From the NCBI GenBank assembly GCA_027317105.1, contig DAHVFH010000132.1, positions 1 to 64,000 on the forward strand: 64,000 nt of DNA. Reading direction: 5' to 3'. Below the pieces are notes generated by a model. It was not told where the DNA came from. It did not search any database and saw nothing but the letters and a program-made list of their open reading frames with translations. The DNA comes from Cytophagales bacterium. Its GTDB lineage: Bacteria; Bacteroidota; Bacteroidia; Cytophagales; Cyclobacteriaceae. The translations under genes and the position numbers were made by a program. Shown in pieces: positions 8,839-17,523 of this stretch; positions within the stretch are counted from its first letter, which is position 1, and every line of letters begins with the position of its first letter.

Positions 8839-8906
8839 CTAAATAACTGTAATCCTGCTTTCAAAAGAAATTGGCTCCCGTCAACTAAAAGAGCTCCGAT
8901 TGTGGG

Positions 8907-8936
8907 TTGATTTTGTGCTTAGGATTGTTAATTTTG
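8907..8936 (+). promoter_or_regulatory. Bacteroidota-type promoter
   Basis: TTG at 8907-8909, 19 bases, and TAATTTTG at 8929-8936 give an exact TTG-N19-TAnnTTTG match. The ATG of the next gene is seven bases downstream, so its mRNA is leaderless or nearly so. Confidence 0.7.
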
Positions 8937-8943
8937 CCCGATA

Positions 8944-9498
8944 ATGATTTCTTTTCCAAAAAGGCTTTTTAGCCTATTTTTTCTTGTTGTAATTCTGTTT
9001 ATTACTGTAGGGAACTATGGCATCTTAGTGATAATAAAACAACAGGTGACTAATCAGATTATCCAAAAGATTGAAGGCAATGCAGAAGAATTAAACGGCA
9101 ATCTGGTTTTTACTTTCCCAATCACTTTACCTTATTCTACTGATTCGGAAGAGTATACCCGGGTAGATGGTGAAATAGTTTATGGAGGAGAAGTCTACCG
9201 ATTAGTTAAACAGCGATTATACCAAGGCACCCTTTATGTCGTTTGCATAAAAGACAAAAAAAGTAAATGGGCTAATAAATTAATTGGAGACTTTGCAAAA
9301 AGTGTTTCAGGCCAAACGCAAGATGGAAATTCAACGGTTATTTTATCGGGCTCGTTAACGAAATATTACGTTAGCATTGAGCGTACTCAATATCATACCT
9401 GCAAGGGTTGGTGTCAACTAATTAAATTTATCCCTTTCACCAATTTTTATTCCTTTTCCAATTCGCGCTTAATCTTCCGTCCCCCTCTAAATTGCTGA
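8944..9498 (+). CDS. Hypothetical membrane-anchored protein with C-terminal cysteines, in receptor cluster
   Basis: The 184-residue protein has one N-terminal membrane segment (about residues 8-31), a beta-rich central part and a distinct end with H151-T-C153-x3-C157, a proline pair (RPP) and a terminal Cys184. I do not recognise the family with certainty. From memory, small proteins next to TonB receptors in Bacteroidota often end in Cys and PP motifs and are suspected of metal handling. It sits between the paralogous receptors and a third receptor, and has its own consensus promoter. The function is unknown; a periplasmic metal-binding or redox role is inference. Confidence 0.7.
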   Translation: MISFPKRLFSLFFLVVILFITVGNYGILVIIKQQVTNQIIQKIEGNAEELNGNLVFTFPITLPYSTDSEEYTRVDGEIVYGGEVYRLVKQRLYQGTLYVVCIKDKKSKWANKLIGDFAKSVSGQTQDGNSTVILSGSLTKYYVSIERTQYHTCKGWCQLIKFIPFTNFYSFSNSRLIFRPPLNC

Positions 9499-9535
9499 TC
9501 ATTTCAGCGGCCTTTTCTTAGGCAATAAATTAAAA

Positions 9536-9576
9536 CTGCTTCCCACTAATTCCGAGAGAAGCAGATGATGTTTTTT
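9536..9576 (+). terminator. Possible intrinsic terminator
   Basis: CTGCTTC (9536-9542) pairs with GAAGCAG (9558-9564) around a 15-base loop, followed after six bases by six T residues (9571-9576). It lies 38 bp after the preceding stop. The stem is only 7 bp and the loop is long, so confidence is moderate to low. Confidence 0.4.
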
Positions 9577-9660
9577 GCAATTTCATAGAAGAAATACATA
9601 AGGGAGTTGCATTAAAATATCGTTATCTATTAATTAAATCTATAATTGAAAAATATCGTT

Positions 9661-11853
9661 ATGTCAAAATTTTATATTTTACTTATCCTATTAGTAAGTT
9701 CTTTATCCTATCATGCTCTTTCGCAAGAGCTTAAATCCGACACGCTTCCAACGAAAACATTGAACCCGGTAACCATTAAGGGAATGCATGAAAGGACGTA
9801 CTTACCAAATGTGTCTGGTGTGAATATTTTTGCTGGAAAGAAGACCAATGTAATTACTATAAACAATGGAGAGGCAAATCTTCCTCAAAATGTTGGGCGG
9901 ATGATTTTTGCTAAGATTCCAGGCATAAACCTGTGGGACATGGATGGTGCAGGAACACAGTTAAACATTGGCACTCGCGGAACAGACGCTCACCGATGCA
10001 TCGAAATGAATATGCGCCAAAACGGCTACAACACGAATTCCGATTTGTTCGGCTATCCGGAAAACCATTATACGGTGCCGATGCAGGGTGTAAAGCAAGT
10101 CCAATTGGTAAGAGGATCAGCCGCCTTACAATTTGGGAGTCAATTTGGAGGAATGATGAATTTTGTAATGAAGGAAGGGGATAGTTCAAAAGTCTTTTCA
10201 TTGGAGAGCGAACAAACCACCGGTTCTTATAATTTCTACAATTCCTATAATGCGATTGGTGGTACGGTGGGAAAGGTAAGCTACTACGCCTATTATGATA
10301 ACAAACATGGTGACGGGTGGAGGCCAAATGCTGCTTTCAATTATCAATCCTTCTATGCCAATATAAAATATAAGTTTTCTGGAAAAGGGAGTTTATCTTT
10401 TCAATTTTCCAGGATGGACTATCGCCAACAAATTGCTGGTGGGCTCACCGATATACAATTTAATAAATACCCGAGGCAGTCATTTCGCTCTCGGAATTTC
10501 TTCAGTCCGAAAATAAATTTACCTGCCCTAATCCTGGATTATTCATTTTCTAAGAATACGCTGCTTAAAGTCACAACCAATGGAATCTGGGGAGAACGCA
10601 GCAGTGTTCAATTCATTAACACACCCAACATAATGGACACTGTAAATACGTTGATTGGATCATACAACCCACGGCAAGTCGACAGAGATTTTTACCAAGG
10701 CTTCGTCATGGAGGGAAGACTACTACATCACTATAAGATAAGCCAGATTAAATCCACACTAGCTACCGGCATCCGATATTCAGATGAACAAACGAAGCGC
10801 AGGCAAAAAGGCAAGGGAACCACTGGGAGCAACTATGATATGACGGTGGCTGGACCTTATGGGATTGACCTTCTTTTCCGCACCATCAATTATGCTGTAT
10901 TTGCTGAAAACGTATTTCAACTAAATGAAAGATTCTCTGTAACTCCTGGATTTCGATATGAGGTAATTAACTCAAACCTCACTGGGGTAATCACTAATGC
11001 AACATTTCCCATTTCCTATAAAGGAACCCGGACGTTTCCTTTGTTCGGTGTGGGCGTGCAGTATCAATCGAATAAAAATTCACAATTTTACGGAAATATA
11101 TCGCAGGCCTATCGTCCTTATTTGTATGCGAATATTACCCCTGCAGATCAGCTCGGAGTGATCGACCCCAATTTAAAAGACAGTCGTGGATATGATGTTG
11201 ATATGGGTTACCGCGGCCAATATGCTGACCTGTTAAAATTTGACATCAATGGGTTTTATCTTTTTTACGGTAACAAAATTGGCAACCTGACGAAAACGGC
11301 CAAGGATGGATCTACGTACCAGTTCACAACCAATATTGGAAATTCAGTAGCAAAAGGATTCGAAGCTTATTTGAATCTCTCGGTGTTGAATGCATTGGGT
11401 TGGCGAATTGAAAAAATGGATCTTCGTTTGTTTACTTCGATTGCTTACACTCATGCCCGATATGTAAGCGGTGCGTTAAGCAAGGGAACTGAAAATATTT
11501 CCCTGGTAGGAAACCATGTTGAAGGAGTCCCCGATTGGATTAACCGATCTGGAATAGAATTAAATTACAGGGGTATCCGTTCTACGTTTCAGGTAAGCCA
11601 TACTTCACAGAAATTCAGTGATGCCAACAATACGGTTTTTAATAATACAGGGGTTGTTGGTATTGTTCCATCCTACGCGATCTTTGATTGGTCGTTCAGC
11701 TATAAGTTCTTGAATCACTATCATGTATCGACTGGAGTCAATAACATTGCTAATGTCATGTATTTTAGTAGAAGGATAAACATGTATCCTGGACCAGGAA
11801 TTTTGCCTGCCGATGGGAGGACATTCTATTTTACACTTGGATTAAAAATCTAA
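9661..11853 (+). CDS. FecA-like TonB-dependent receptor
   Basis: This outer-membrane receptor has about 730 residues from ATG 9661; a TTG at 9646 would add five residues but is less likely. The signal peptide ends near SYHALSQ. There is no carboxypeptidase-like extension. The plug begins near residue 60 and has PGINLWDMDGAG, NIGTRGTDAHR and VQLVRGSAALQFGSQFGGMMNF. The barrel contains SQAYRPYLYANI and ends in GLKI. This pattern is that of the ferric-dicitrate/FecA group in Bacteroidota, so iron-chelate import is the likely role. No FecI/FecR regulators are adjacent. It ends at a bidirectional terminator shared with the OmpA-like gene. Confidence 0.85.
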   Translation: MSKFYILLILLVSSLSYHALSQELKSDTLPTKTLNPVTIKGMHERTYLPNVSGVNIFAGKKTNVITINNGEANLPQNVGRMIFAKIPGINLWDMDGAGTQLNIGTRGTDAHRCIEMNMRQNGYNTNSDLFGYPENHYTVPMQGVKQVQLVRGSAALQFGSQFGGMMNFVMKEGDSSKVFSLESEQTTGSYNFYNSYNAIGGTVGKVSYYAYYDNKHGDGWRPNAAFNYQSFYANIKYKFSGKGSLSFQFSRMDYRQQIAGGLTDIQFNKYPRQSFRSRNFFSPKINLPALILDYSFSKNTLLKVTTNGIWGERSSVQFINTPNIMDTVNTLIGSYNPRQVDRDFYQGFVMEGRLLHHYKISQIKSTLATGIRYSDEQTKRRQKGKGTTGSNYDMTVAGPYGIDLLFRTINYAVFAENVFQLNERFSVTPGFRYEVINSNLTGVITNATFPISYKGTRTFPLFGVGVQYQSNKNSQFYGNISQAYRPYLYANITPADQLGVIDPNLKDSRGYDVDMGYRGQYADLLKFDINGFYLFYGNKIGNLTKTAKDGSTYQFTTNIGNSVAKGFEAYLNLSVLNALGWRIEKMDLRLFTSIAYTHARYVSGALSKGTENISLVGNHVEGVPDWINRSGIELNYRGIRSTFQVSHTSQKFSDANNTVFNNTGVVGIVPSYAIFDWSFSYKFLNHYHVSTGVNNIANVMYFSRRINMYPGPGILPADGRTFYFTLGLKI

Positions 11854-11902
11854 TTTTCTCGAAGTATATTTTCATTCAATCATAGGATGTGAAAAATTTT
11901 TC

Positions 11903-11927
11903 AAGGCGGTGAAAACCCCACCGCCTT
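11903..11927. terminator. Bidirectional terminator between convergent genes
   Basis: AAGGCGGTG (11903-11911) pairs perfectly with CACCGCCTT (11919-11927) around a 7-base loop. On the plus strand it is followed by TTTCTT, and on the minus strand by TGAAAAATTTTTC. It lies exactly between the ends of the FecA-like receptor (plus) and the OmpA-like gene (minus). Confidence 0.75.
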
Positions 11928-11929
11928 TC

Positions 11930-13051
11930 TTAATTCTTCACAAACTCTACCTCAACCCGGTCGTTGTATTGACCCAGCGTTCCACCTTCGGGATACAGAG
12001 GGACTTTGCCTCCTTCCCCTTTTGTCCTCAAGCGGCTACCCTCTATACCCTGCTGGGTCAAATATTCTTTTACCGTCTCGGCACGGGCCAATGAAAGTTC
12101 TTTCGAGGAAATCGTTTCTTTCTTATTTCCTTTTGAATCCAAGGCAAAAAACTCAGGGCTTGTCCCTTTGGTGTAGGATTCTCGATCGTGGGTGCCATTG
12201 CAGTAACCGTATATTCTAATTTTATAGTTCACGTTCTCCTTCAGCAAGTTAGCGAGTTCGTCCAATTCGTTTTTGGAAACCGGACGCATCAAGGAAGTAT
12301 TTAAGAAAAATCGTACGTTGTTAAAATCAATGTAGTCACCTGCTCGGGCTTTATCTAACGTTAACGTGATGATTTCTTCATTATTCGGCCCAGTTTGTAT
12401 TGGAGGATTGGTATAAACAAATACCAAGCTGCTTTGTCGATAACCGGGCAGCATGGCAACAATAGTATAAGAACCTCGCCTGTTTTTTGGTGCTTCCAGG
12501 TAAACGACTTCTCCACTTTTTACCAACTGGTATTGGGTGGCACCAATGGCTTCCTGTAATTGTAAACTACTGGATATTTCTTTTCCATCCTCTTTCCGCA
12601 CGACCTTAAAATAGTAAGGCTTTCCTTTTGATTTTAGCTCCGGTTTTTTTGCTGTTGCAGAATCAGCTTTAGGTGGAGGCGGCTTTTCAGGTGTGCTGAC
12701 AGTTGGTTTTGTTTCAATAGCTTTTTTTATAACAGGGGGAGCTTCTTTTGCAACAGGCTGCGTAGGCACGGTAACAGGTGTTTTAGGAAGTTTCCTTTTT
12801 ATTTCAGCTTTTGGTTTAGTGGGTGTTGCTGGCTTTTTTGGAGTAACAACCATTATAGTTTCCTTTTTCTCGGGCTGAACGATCGATAGGCTATTGCCAA
12901 CTTTTGGTTTTTCAACCGTAGTAGGTAAAGAATCTTTTGCTTCTGATGTTGAAGCCACCTGCTCGGTTTTAGATTTTGGCCCACAGGAGGCAACCAAAAA
13001 CATACTCAAAGTGAAAAAAAATACTTTATGTTTAATACAAATGCGGTTCAT
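11930..13051 (-). CDS. OmpA-family peptidoglycan-binding lipoprotein
   Basis: The 373-residue protein starts with a lipoprotein signal (lipobox VASC near residue 23). It is followed by a long Pro/Lys/Thr-rich low-complexity linker (about 25-145), a beta-sandwich-like region (about 150-245), and a C-terminal OmpA domain (about 255-373) with SLARAETVKEYL and an RLRTKGEGG loop. OmpA domains bind diaminopimelate of peptidoglycan. I infer a lipoprotein tethering the outer membrane to the cell wall through a flexible linker. It is a single-gene unit on the minus strand. Confidence 0.85.
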   Translation of the reverse strand: MNRICIKHKVFFFTLSMFLVASCGPKSKTEQVASTSEAKDSLPTTVEKPKVGNSLSIVQPEKKETIMVVTPKKPATPTKPKAEIKRKLPKTPVTVPTQPVAKEAPPVIKKAIETKPTVSTPEKPPPPKADSATAKKPELKSKGKPYYFKVVRKEDGKEISSSLQLQEAIGATQYQLVKSGEVVYLEAPKNRRGSYTIVAMLPGYRQSSLVFVYTNPPIQTGPNNEEIITLTLDKARAGDYIDFNNVRFFLNTSLMRPVSKNELDELANLLKENVNYKIRIYGYCNGTHDRESYTKGTSPEFFALDSKGNKKETISSKELSLARAETVKEYLTQQGIEGSRLRTKGEGGKVPLYPEGGTLGQYNDRVEVEFVKN

Positions 13052-13249
13052 GGGCTAGACAGTACATTTTTAGGTGTATAAATATATTAAAACCTTGCTT
13101 CTCAATCGGGTATCGCTTTATTATATTTTAAAAGTGCGATAAATCACGGTAATTAATCTACAAAAAAGGTAGGTAAAGTCTTTCCCTTTTACATTTTTTT
13201 ACCCTACATTCAATTTCCATTTCGTTCTCGTTTTCATCTTAAAATTCTA

Positions 13250-15388
13250 ATGATTATGAAAATCTATGACGACAAACACATCAAAAATATTGTACTATTG
13301 GGTGCTCCAAAATCCGGCAAAACTTTGATGGCCGAAGACATGCTCTTCGAAGCCGGAATCATCCACCGCAGAGGTACCATCGAGGGAAAAAATACCATAA
13401 GTGATTGCCACGAAATCGAACAGGAGCGTGGCAATTCTGTTTTCGCCACCGTTCTTCACACGGAGTGGCGCGACTTTAAGATTAACATCATTGACACCCC
13501 GGGCTTTGACGACTTTGCCGGGGAAATGATATCCTCACTGCGTGTTGCCGATACGTGCGTAGTTGCGATCAATGCGCAACATGGCGTTGAAGTGGGCACA
13601 GACCTGATTTGGAATTATGTGAACCAGTTTAACAAACCGGTAATATTTGCCATTAACCAGGTTGATCATCCGAAAGCAGACTTTGAATCATCCCTAGCTT
13701 CGGTAAAGGAACACTATGGAAATGCTGCCACACAGATGCAATATCCAGTGAATCACGGAGAAAGTTTTAACAGTATTATCGATCTATTAAAAATGGTGAT
13801 GTACAAATTTCCGGCAGCGGGTGGAAAACCCGAGAAATTGGCCATTCCGGAATCGGAAAAAGAAAAAGCGAACCAATTGCACAATGCGTTAGTCGAAAAG
13901 GCTGTGGAGAATGATGAAATGCTGATGGAGAAATATTTCGAAAAGGGAACACTGGATGAAGATGAGTTAAGGGAAGGATTAAAGTTGGGTATGATAAACC
14001 ATGACGTCTTTCCCGTGTTTGTAATGTCGGCCAAGAAAAATATGGGAACTGGCCGCATGATGGGTTTCATTGATAATGTGGCTCCCTCACCTTTGGAAGC
14101 TAAGCCAGAGAAAACCACTTCTGGAAAAGAACTACCGTTCGACCGCACCCAACCTGCGGTCTTATTTATTTTTAAGACCCACCTTGAACCAAACTTGGGC
14201 AAGCTATCTTTCTTTAAAGTGATCTCCGGGGAGGTCACCGCCTCGTCCGAGTTGGTCAATAGCCAAACCGGTGCTACCGAACGGTTTCATCAACTTTTTA
14301 TCATGGATGGGAAAACACGAAATCCCGTTGATCAATTGGTCGCTGGCGACATTGGTGCTACCTTGAAATTAAAAGATACGTACACCAACCAAACACTTCA
14401 TACCAAAGGATTTGATGTAACGATCGAACCCATCGTATTTCCTGAACCCCGTATTCATTTTGCGGTCGTTGCACAGAGCAAAAACGATGATGAGAAGATC
14501 GGTGAAGTATTAACCAAAATCCATCAGGAAGATCCGACAATCGAAGTCGGATTCTCTAAGGAATTAAAACAAATGATTTTATCAGCCCAAGGCGAACTGC
14601 ATTTGCTGGTATGCAAATGGTTCTTAGAAAACGTTTATAAACTCCATGCTGATTTTGTTACTCCGCGCATCTCTTATCGCGAAACGATTCGTAAGCCAAT
14701 GAGCGCAAGTTATCGACACAAAAAGCAATCGGGTGGTGCGGGGCAATTTGGTGAAGTGTATTTAAAAATAGAACCTTATTTTGAAGGGATGCCAGAACCA
14801 ACGGAATTCACCGTACGGGGTAAAGAAGTAATTGATTTGGATTGGGGCGGTAAATTGGTGTTTTATAATTGCATTGTCGGTGGCGTGATCGATACGCGCT
14901 TTATTCCTTCCATTTTAAAAGGCGTGATGGAAAAAATGGAGGAAGGGCCAATCACTGGCTCCTACGTTCGGGATGTCCGCGTGATGGTACACGATGGCAA
15001 AATGCATCCAGTGGATTCCAACGATATTTCATTCAAGATCGCGGGGATGATGGCGTTCAAAGATGCCTTTATGAAAGCTGAACCACAACTGCTCGAGCCC
15101 ATCCACGACCTTGAAATCATGGTGCCCGAAGAAATTATGGGCGAGGTGATGGGCGACTTGCAAACGCGAAGGGCGCTAATTATGGGCGTAGATACCAGTG
15201 GGAATAATCAAGTGATCAAGGCAAGAGTTCCTTTAGCTGAATTAGATCGTTATTCTACCTCCCTACGATCACTCTCGCAAGGAAGGGCTAGTTTCAAACA
15301 ACGGTTTTCAGATTTTGCGCCCGTACCATTTGATCTTCAGCAAAAACTAGCTAAAGCTGCTGTGGAAGCGGAGCCGGTGGGTGTATAG
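13250..15388 (+). CDS. Elongation factor G-like translational GTPase (EF-G paralogue)
   Basis: The 712-residue protein has the full EF-G domain order: G domain with P-loop GAPKSGKT (18-25), DTPG (82-85), NQVD (136-139) and SAKK; then domain II, III, IV (RISYRETIRKPM to the GGAGQFGEVYLKIEP loop) and V. The switch-I motif of canonical EF-G (ERGIT) reads ERGNS, and the P-loop lacks the second Thr. Both mark it as a divergent EF-G2-type paralogue rather than the main fusA, which normally sits with rpsL/rpsG. The role is likely ribosome-associated but unproven. It is a stand-alone gene with about 200 bp upstream. Confidence 0.88.
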   Translation: MIMKIYDDKHIKNIVLLGAPKSGKTLMAEDMLFEAGIIHRRGTIEGKNTISDCHEIEQERGNSVFATVLHTEWRDFKINIIDTPGFDDFAGEMISSLRVADTCVVAINAQHGVEVGTDLIWNYVNQFNKPVIFAINQVDHPKADFESSLASVKEHYGNAATQMQYPVNHGESFNSIIDLLKMVMYKFPAAGGKPEKLAIPESEKEKANQLHNALVEKAVENDEMLMEKYFEKGTLDEDELREGLKLGMINHDVFPVFVMSAKKNMGTGRMMGFIDNVAPSPLEAKPEKTTSGKELPFDRTQPAVLFIFKTHLEPNLGKLSFFKVISGEVTASSELVNSQTGATERFHQLFIMDGKTRNPVDQLVAGDIGATLKLKDTYTNQTLHTKGFDVTIEPIVFPEPRIHFAVVAQSKNDDEKIGEVLTKIHQEDPTIEVGFSKELKQMILSAQGELHLLVCKWFLENVYKLHADFVTPRISYRETIRKPMSASYRHKKQSGGAGQFGEVYLKIEPYFEGMPEPTEFTVRGKEVIDLDWGGKLVFYNCIVGGVIDTRFIPSILKGVMEKMEEGPITGSYVRDVRVMVHDGKMHPVDSNDISFKIAGMMAFKDAFMKAEPQLLEPIHDLEIMVPEEIMGEVMGDLQTRRALIMGVDTSGNNQVIKARVPLAELDRYSTSLRSLSQGRASFKQRFSDFAPVPFDLQQKLAKAAVEAEPVGV

Positions 15389-15445
15389 CGACCAACATCA
15401 ATACCGGCCATCTTCTGTGACTCGAATGCTGAAATTGAATAAATT

Positions 15446-15570
15446 AAGGTCGTGAAGACGAACCTTGGCAGTTATTGTCAGCTACTAATCATTTTTAGGT
15501 AATCCTCGGTCTGCTTTATGTCCTGAATTAAACATAATAAACAAGTTCGTAAAGACACGAACTTTGGCAG
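15446..15570. promoter_or_regulatory. Two imperfect copies of an inverted-repeat element before the aldo/keto reductase
   Basis: Copy A (15446-15471) reads AAGGTCGT-GAAG-ACGAACCTTGGCAG. Copy B (about 15543-15570) reads AAGTTCGT-AAAGAC-ACGAACTTTGGCAG, with perfect 8-bp arms. Both end in TTGGCAG and are about 95 bp apart, upstream of the start at 15613. The duplicated palindrome suggests an operator for a dimeric regulator controlling the reductase. It could also be a small dispersed repeat. No T-tract follows, so it is not a terminator. Confidence 0.5.
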
Positions 15571-15612
15571 ATGGAGATGCTATATTTGAAAACAATTTCA
15601 AAAACTTAATTT

Positions 15613-16584
15613 ATGGAATACAGAAGATTTGGAAGAACGAACTGGCACGTGAGTGAAATGGGTTATGGTATGTGGGGCCTGGCCGGCTGGACAGGCAACG
15701 ATCAGCGAGAAATAGAAAATTCCCTTGACCGTTCCGTTGAGCTTGGCTGCAATTTCTTTGATACGGCCTGGGGCTATGGAGCTGGGAAGAGCGAGCAAAT
15801 CTTAGGAGCTCTGTTGAAAAAACATTCTTCAAAAAAACTTTATGCTGCAACAAAAATTCCGCCTATGAATTTTAAATGGCCATCCAAAAAGGAATTCAAA
15901 TTGGAGGAGTGTTTCCCCTACAAACACATTGTCGAGTACACGGAAAAAAGTCTGCACAACTTGAACGTAGAATGTATCGACCTGCAACAATTTCATGTAT
16001 GGGAAGACGACTGGGCTTCTAACGATGATTGGAAAAAGGCGGTAGAAGACTTAAAAAAAAGCGGGAAAGTAAAACACTTTGGTATCAGCGTAAATCGTTG
16101 GGAACCGAACAATGTCTTAGAAACACTAAAGACCGGACTGATCGATTCTGTTCAAGTAATCTATAATATCTTCGACCAAAATCCGGAGGATCTTTTGTTT
16201 CCCCTTTGCAAAAAACTTGACATCGCAGTGATCGCTCGGGTACCCTTTGATGAAGGAACGTTAACCGGAACTTTCACAAAGGAAACCGTATTCCCAAAAA
16301 ACGACTGGCGTTCCACTTATTTTGTTCCCGAAAATCTCAACTCCAGTGTCGATCATGCAAATGCATTGAAACCTCTAATTCCATCTGGAATGACGATGCC
16401 CGAAATGGCTTTGCGATTTATTTTAGGCAATGATGAAGTACACACCATCATCCCCGGTATGCGAAAACTAAACCATGTAGTAAGCAACATCGCTGCCAGT
16501 GATGGCAAAAGGCTGGAAGATTCCCTTCAGGAAAAATTGAAAAACCACCGTTGGGACAGAACACCCACGGAGTGGTCGCAGTAA
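15613..16584 (+). CDS. Aldo/keto reductase
   Basis: This 323-residue NAD(P)H-dependent (beta/alpha)8 reductase has the family pattern: N-terminal YRRFGRTNWHVSEMGYG, FFDTAWGYGAGKSEQILG (catalytic Asp and Tyr), AATKIPP (Lys), and DLQQFHVW (His). SVNRWEPNN and the C-terminal IIPGMRK segment fit cofactor binding. It reduces a carbonyl substrate that cannot be told from sequence. The length is normal. The upstream region carries a duplicated inverted repeat that may be its operator, and TATATTTG at 15581-15588 resembles a -7 element. Confidence 0.88.
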   Translation: MEYRRFGRTNWHVSEMGYGMWGLAGWTGNDQREIENSLDRSVELGCNFFDTAWGYGAGKSEQILGALLKKHSSKKLYAATKIPPMNFKWPSKKEFKLEECFPYKHIVEYTEKSLHNLNVECIDLQQFHVWEDDWASNDDWKKAVEDLKKSGKVKHFGISVNRWEPNNVLETLKTGLIDSVQVIYNIFDQNPEDLLFPLCKKLDIAVIARVPFDEGTLTGTFTKETVFPKNDWRSTYFVPENLNSSVDHANALKPLIPSGMTMPEMALRFILGNDEVHTIIPGMRKLNHVVSNIAASDGKRLEDSLQEKLKNHRWDRTPTEWSQ

Positions 16585-16638
16585 ATCATTTAAGTTTAAT
16601 TTTGTGTTGTGATCAGCGCTGGGTTAGCATAGTGAAAC

Positions 16639-16812
16639 TTATCGCGTGAGCAACTTCTTAATGTTGTGTCCAAATCGAAGATTACCATATTGCAAGTACG
16701 TCACGACCTGGGTCAATTGAAGTGGTTGGTATTTGCCTCGCGCCATGAACACTTTGTCCAGCCAGCCCAAAAGAACAATTGGCACTGGAGTTGAAGGTAG
16801 AAACGAGCTGCT
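16639..16812 (-). pseudogene. Possible C-terminal gene remnant
   Basis: On the minus strand between a TGA at 16813-16815 and the TAA at 16639-16641 there are 57 sense codons with no ATG near the beginning. They read like a protein end (VLLGWLDKVFMARGKYQPLQL, then YLQYGNLRFGHNIKKLL). This looks like the last part of a decayed gene, perhaps an NAD-dependent epimerase-like protein, but I am not sure of the family. Otherwise the gene-free stretch 16585-16955 holds nothing I recognise. Confidence 0.3.
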
Positions 16813-16955
16813 TCATTGGTCAAAAAGTTTACACATAACGGTTTGGAGGCTACTCGATTAGCGGTAGTTTCATACTTCTTAATTTCATTTTTAATAGTGA
16901 TTATATATTTATTACTAAAGGATTTCCTTTCCAGGATATGCCACTCTTCACTCTC

Positions 16956-17429
16956 CTAAATCCAACGCCTCACTTTTTTTCTATACTTGACAAAGTCTTC
17001 TCCAAAAGTTCTTTCTAAATATTTTTCCTCATTGAGTATTACGAAATAAGTAATTATTAAAATCAAGAATGGAATCGATATTAACGTCCAAGCATTTCCC
17101 TTAAAAAATGCCATACCAATATATATTGTCAATAGCCCCAAGTACATTGGATTTCTTGAGATGGAATAAATACCGGATGTCTGTAATGATTTAGCAGGTT
17201 TTATCGTAATAAGTGTGTTCTTCGTCTTAAAGAATTTTGCTAATGCTGGCAGAATAATTATTAGTCCTCCCATTACAAATAGCACCCCAAAAATAAGAGC
17301 CACACGGGTCTTGAAAAACATCAATGGAAGAGGAAACTCTTTTTGAACGTACATTGAGGTAAAAAAAATCAAAACGTAAAATAGTGGTGGAGGTGGATAC
17401 ACCCCAGGATGATCGATTTTAGTCTTCAT
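16956..17429 (-). CDS. Membrane methyltransferase-like protein (isoprenylcysteine/phospholipid methyltransferase family)
   Basis: The 157-residue protein has four membrane segments. It carries the C-terminal signature of the ICMT/PEMT fold: GIYSISRNPMYLG (about 98-110) and EEKYLERTFGEDFVKYRKKVRRW at the end. Proteins of this group transfer methyl groups from SAM to lipid or small hydrophobic substrates at the membrane; the bacterial substrate is generally unknown. The start is ATG 17429. It lies 94 bp downstream of the AraC-type regulator on the same strand, which may control it. Confidence 0.8.
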   Translation of the reverse strand: MKTKIDHPGVYPPPPLFYVLIFFTSMYVQKEFPLPLMFFKTRVALIFGVLFVMGGLIIILPALAKFFKTKNTLITIKPAKSLQTSGIYSISRNPMYLGLLTIYIGMAFFKGNAWTLISIPFLILIITYFVILNEEKYLERTFGEDFVKYRKKVRRWI

Positions 17430-17523
17430 AAATTATCTTTCAAAATGGATTAGATGTTTAATAATATACATTTCAATAGTAAGATTACTTTGTAAAAGCC
17501 CTTTAGGAAAAAAACGACATTTG

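Noticed and set aside
9646..9660. TTG start for the FecA-like receptor
   Set aside because: ATG 9661 gives a better signal peptide start; the five extra residues add nothing.
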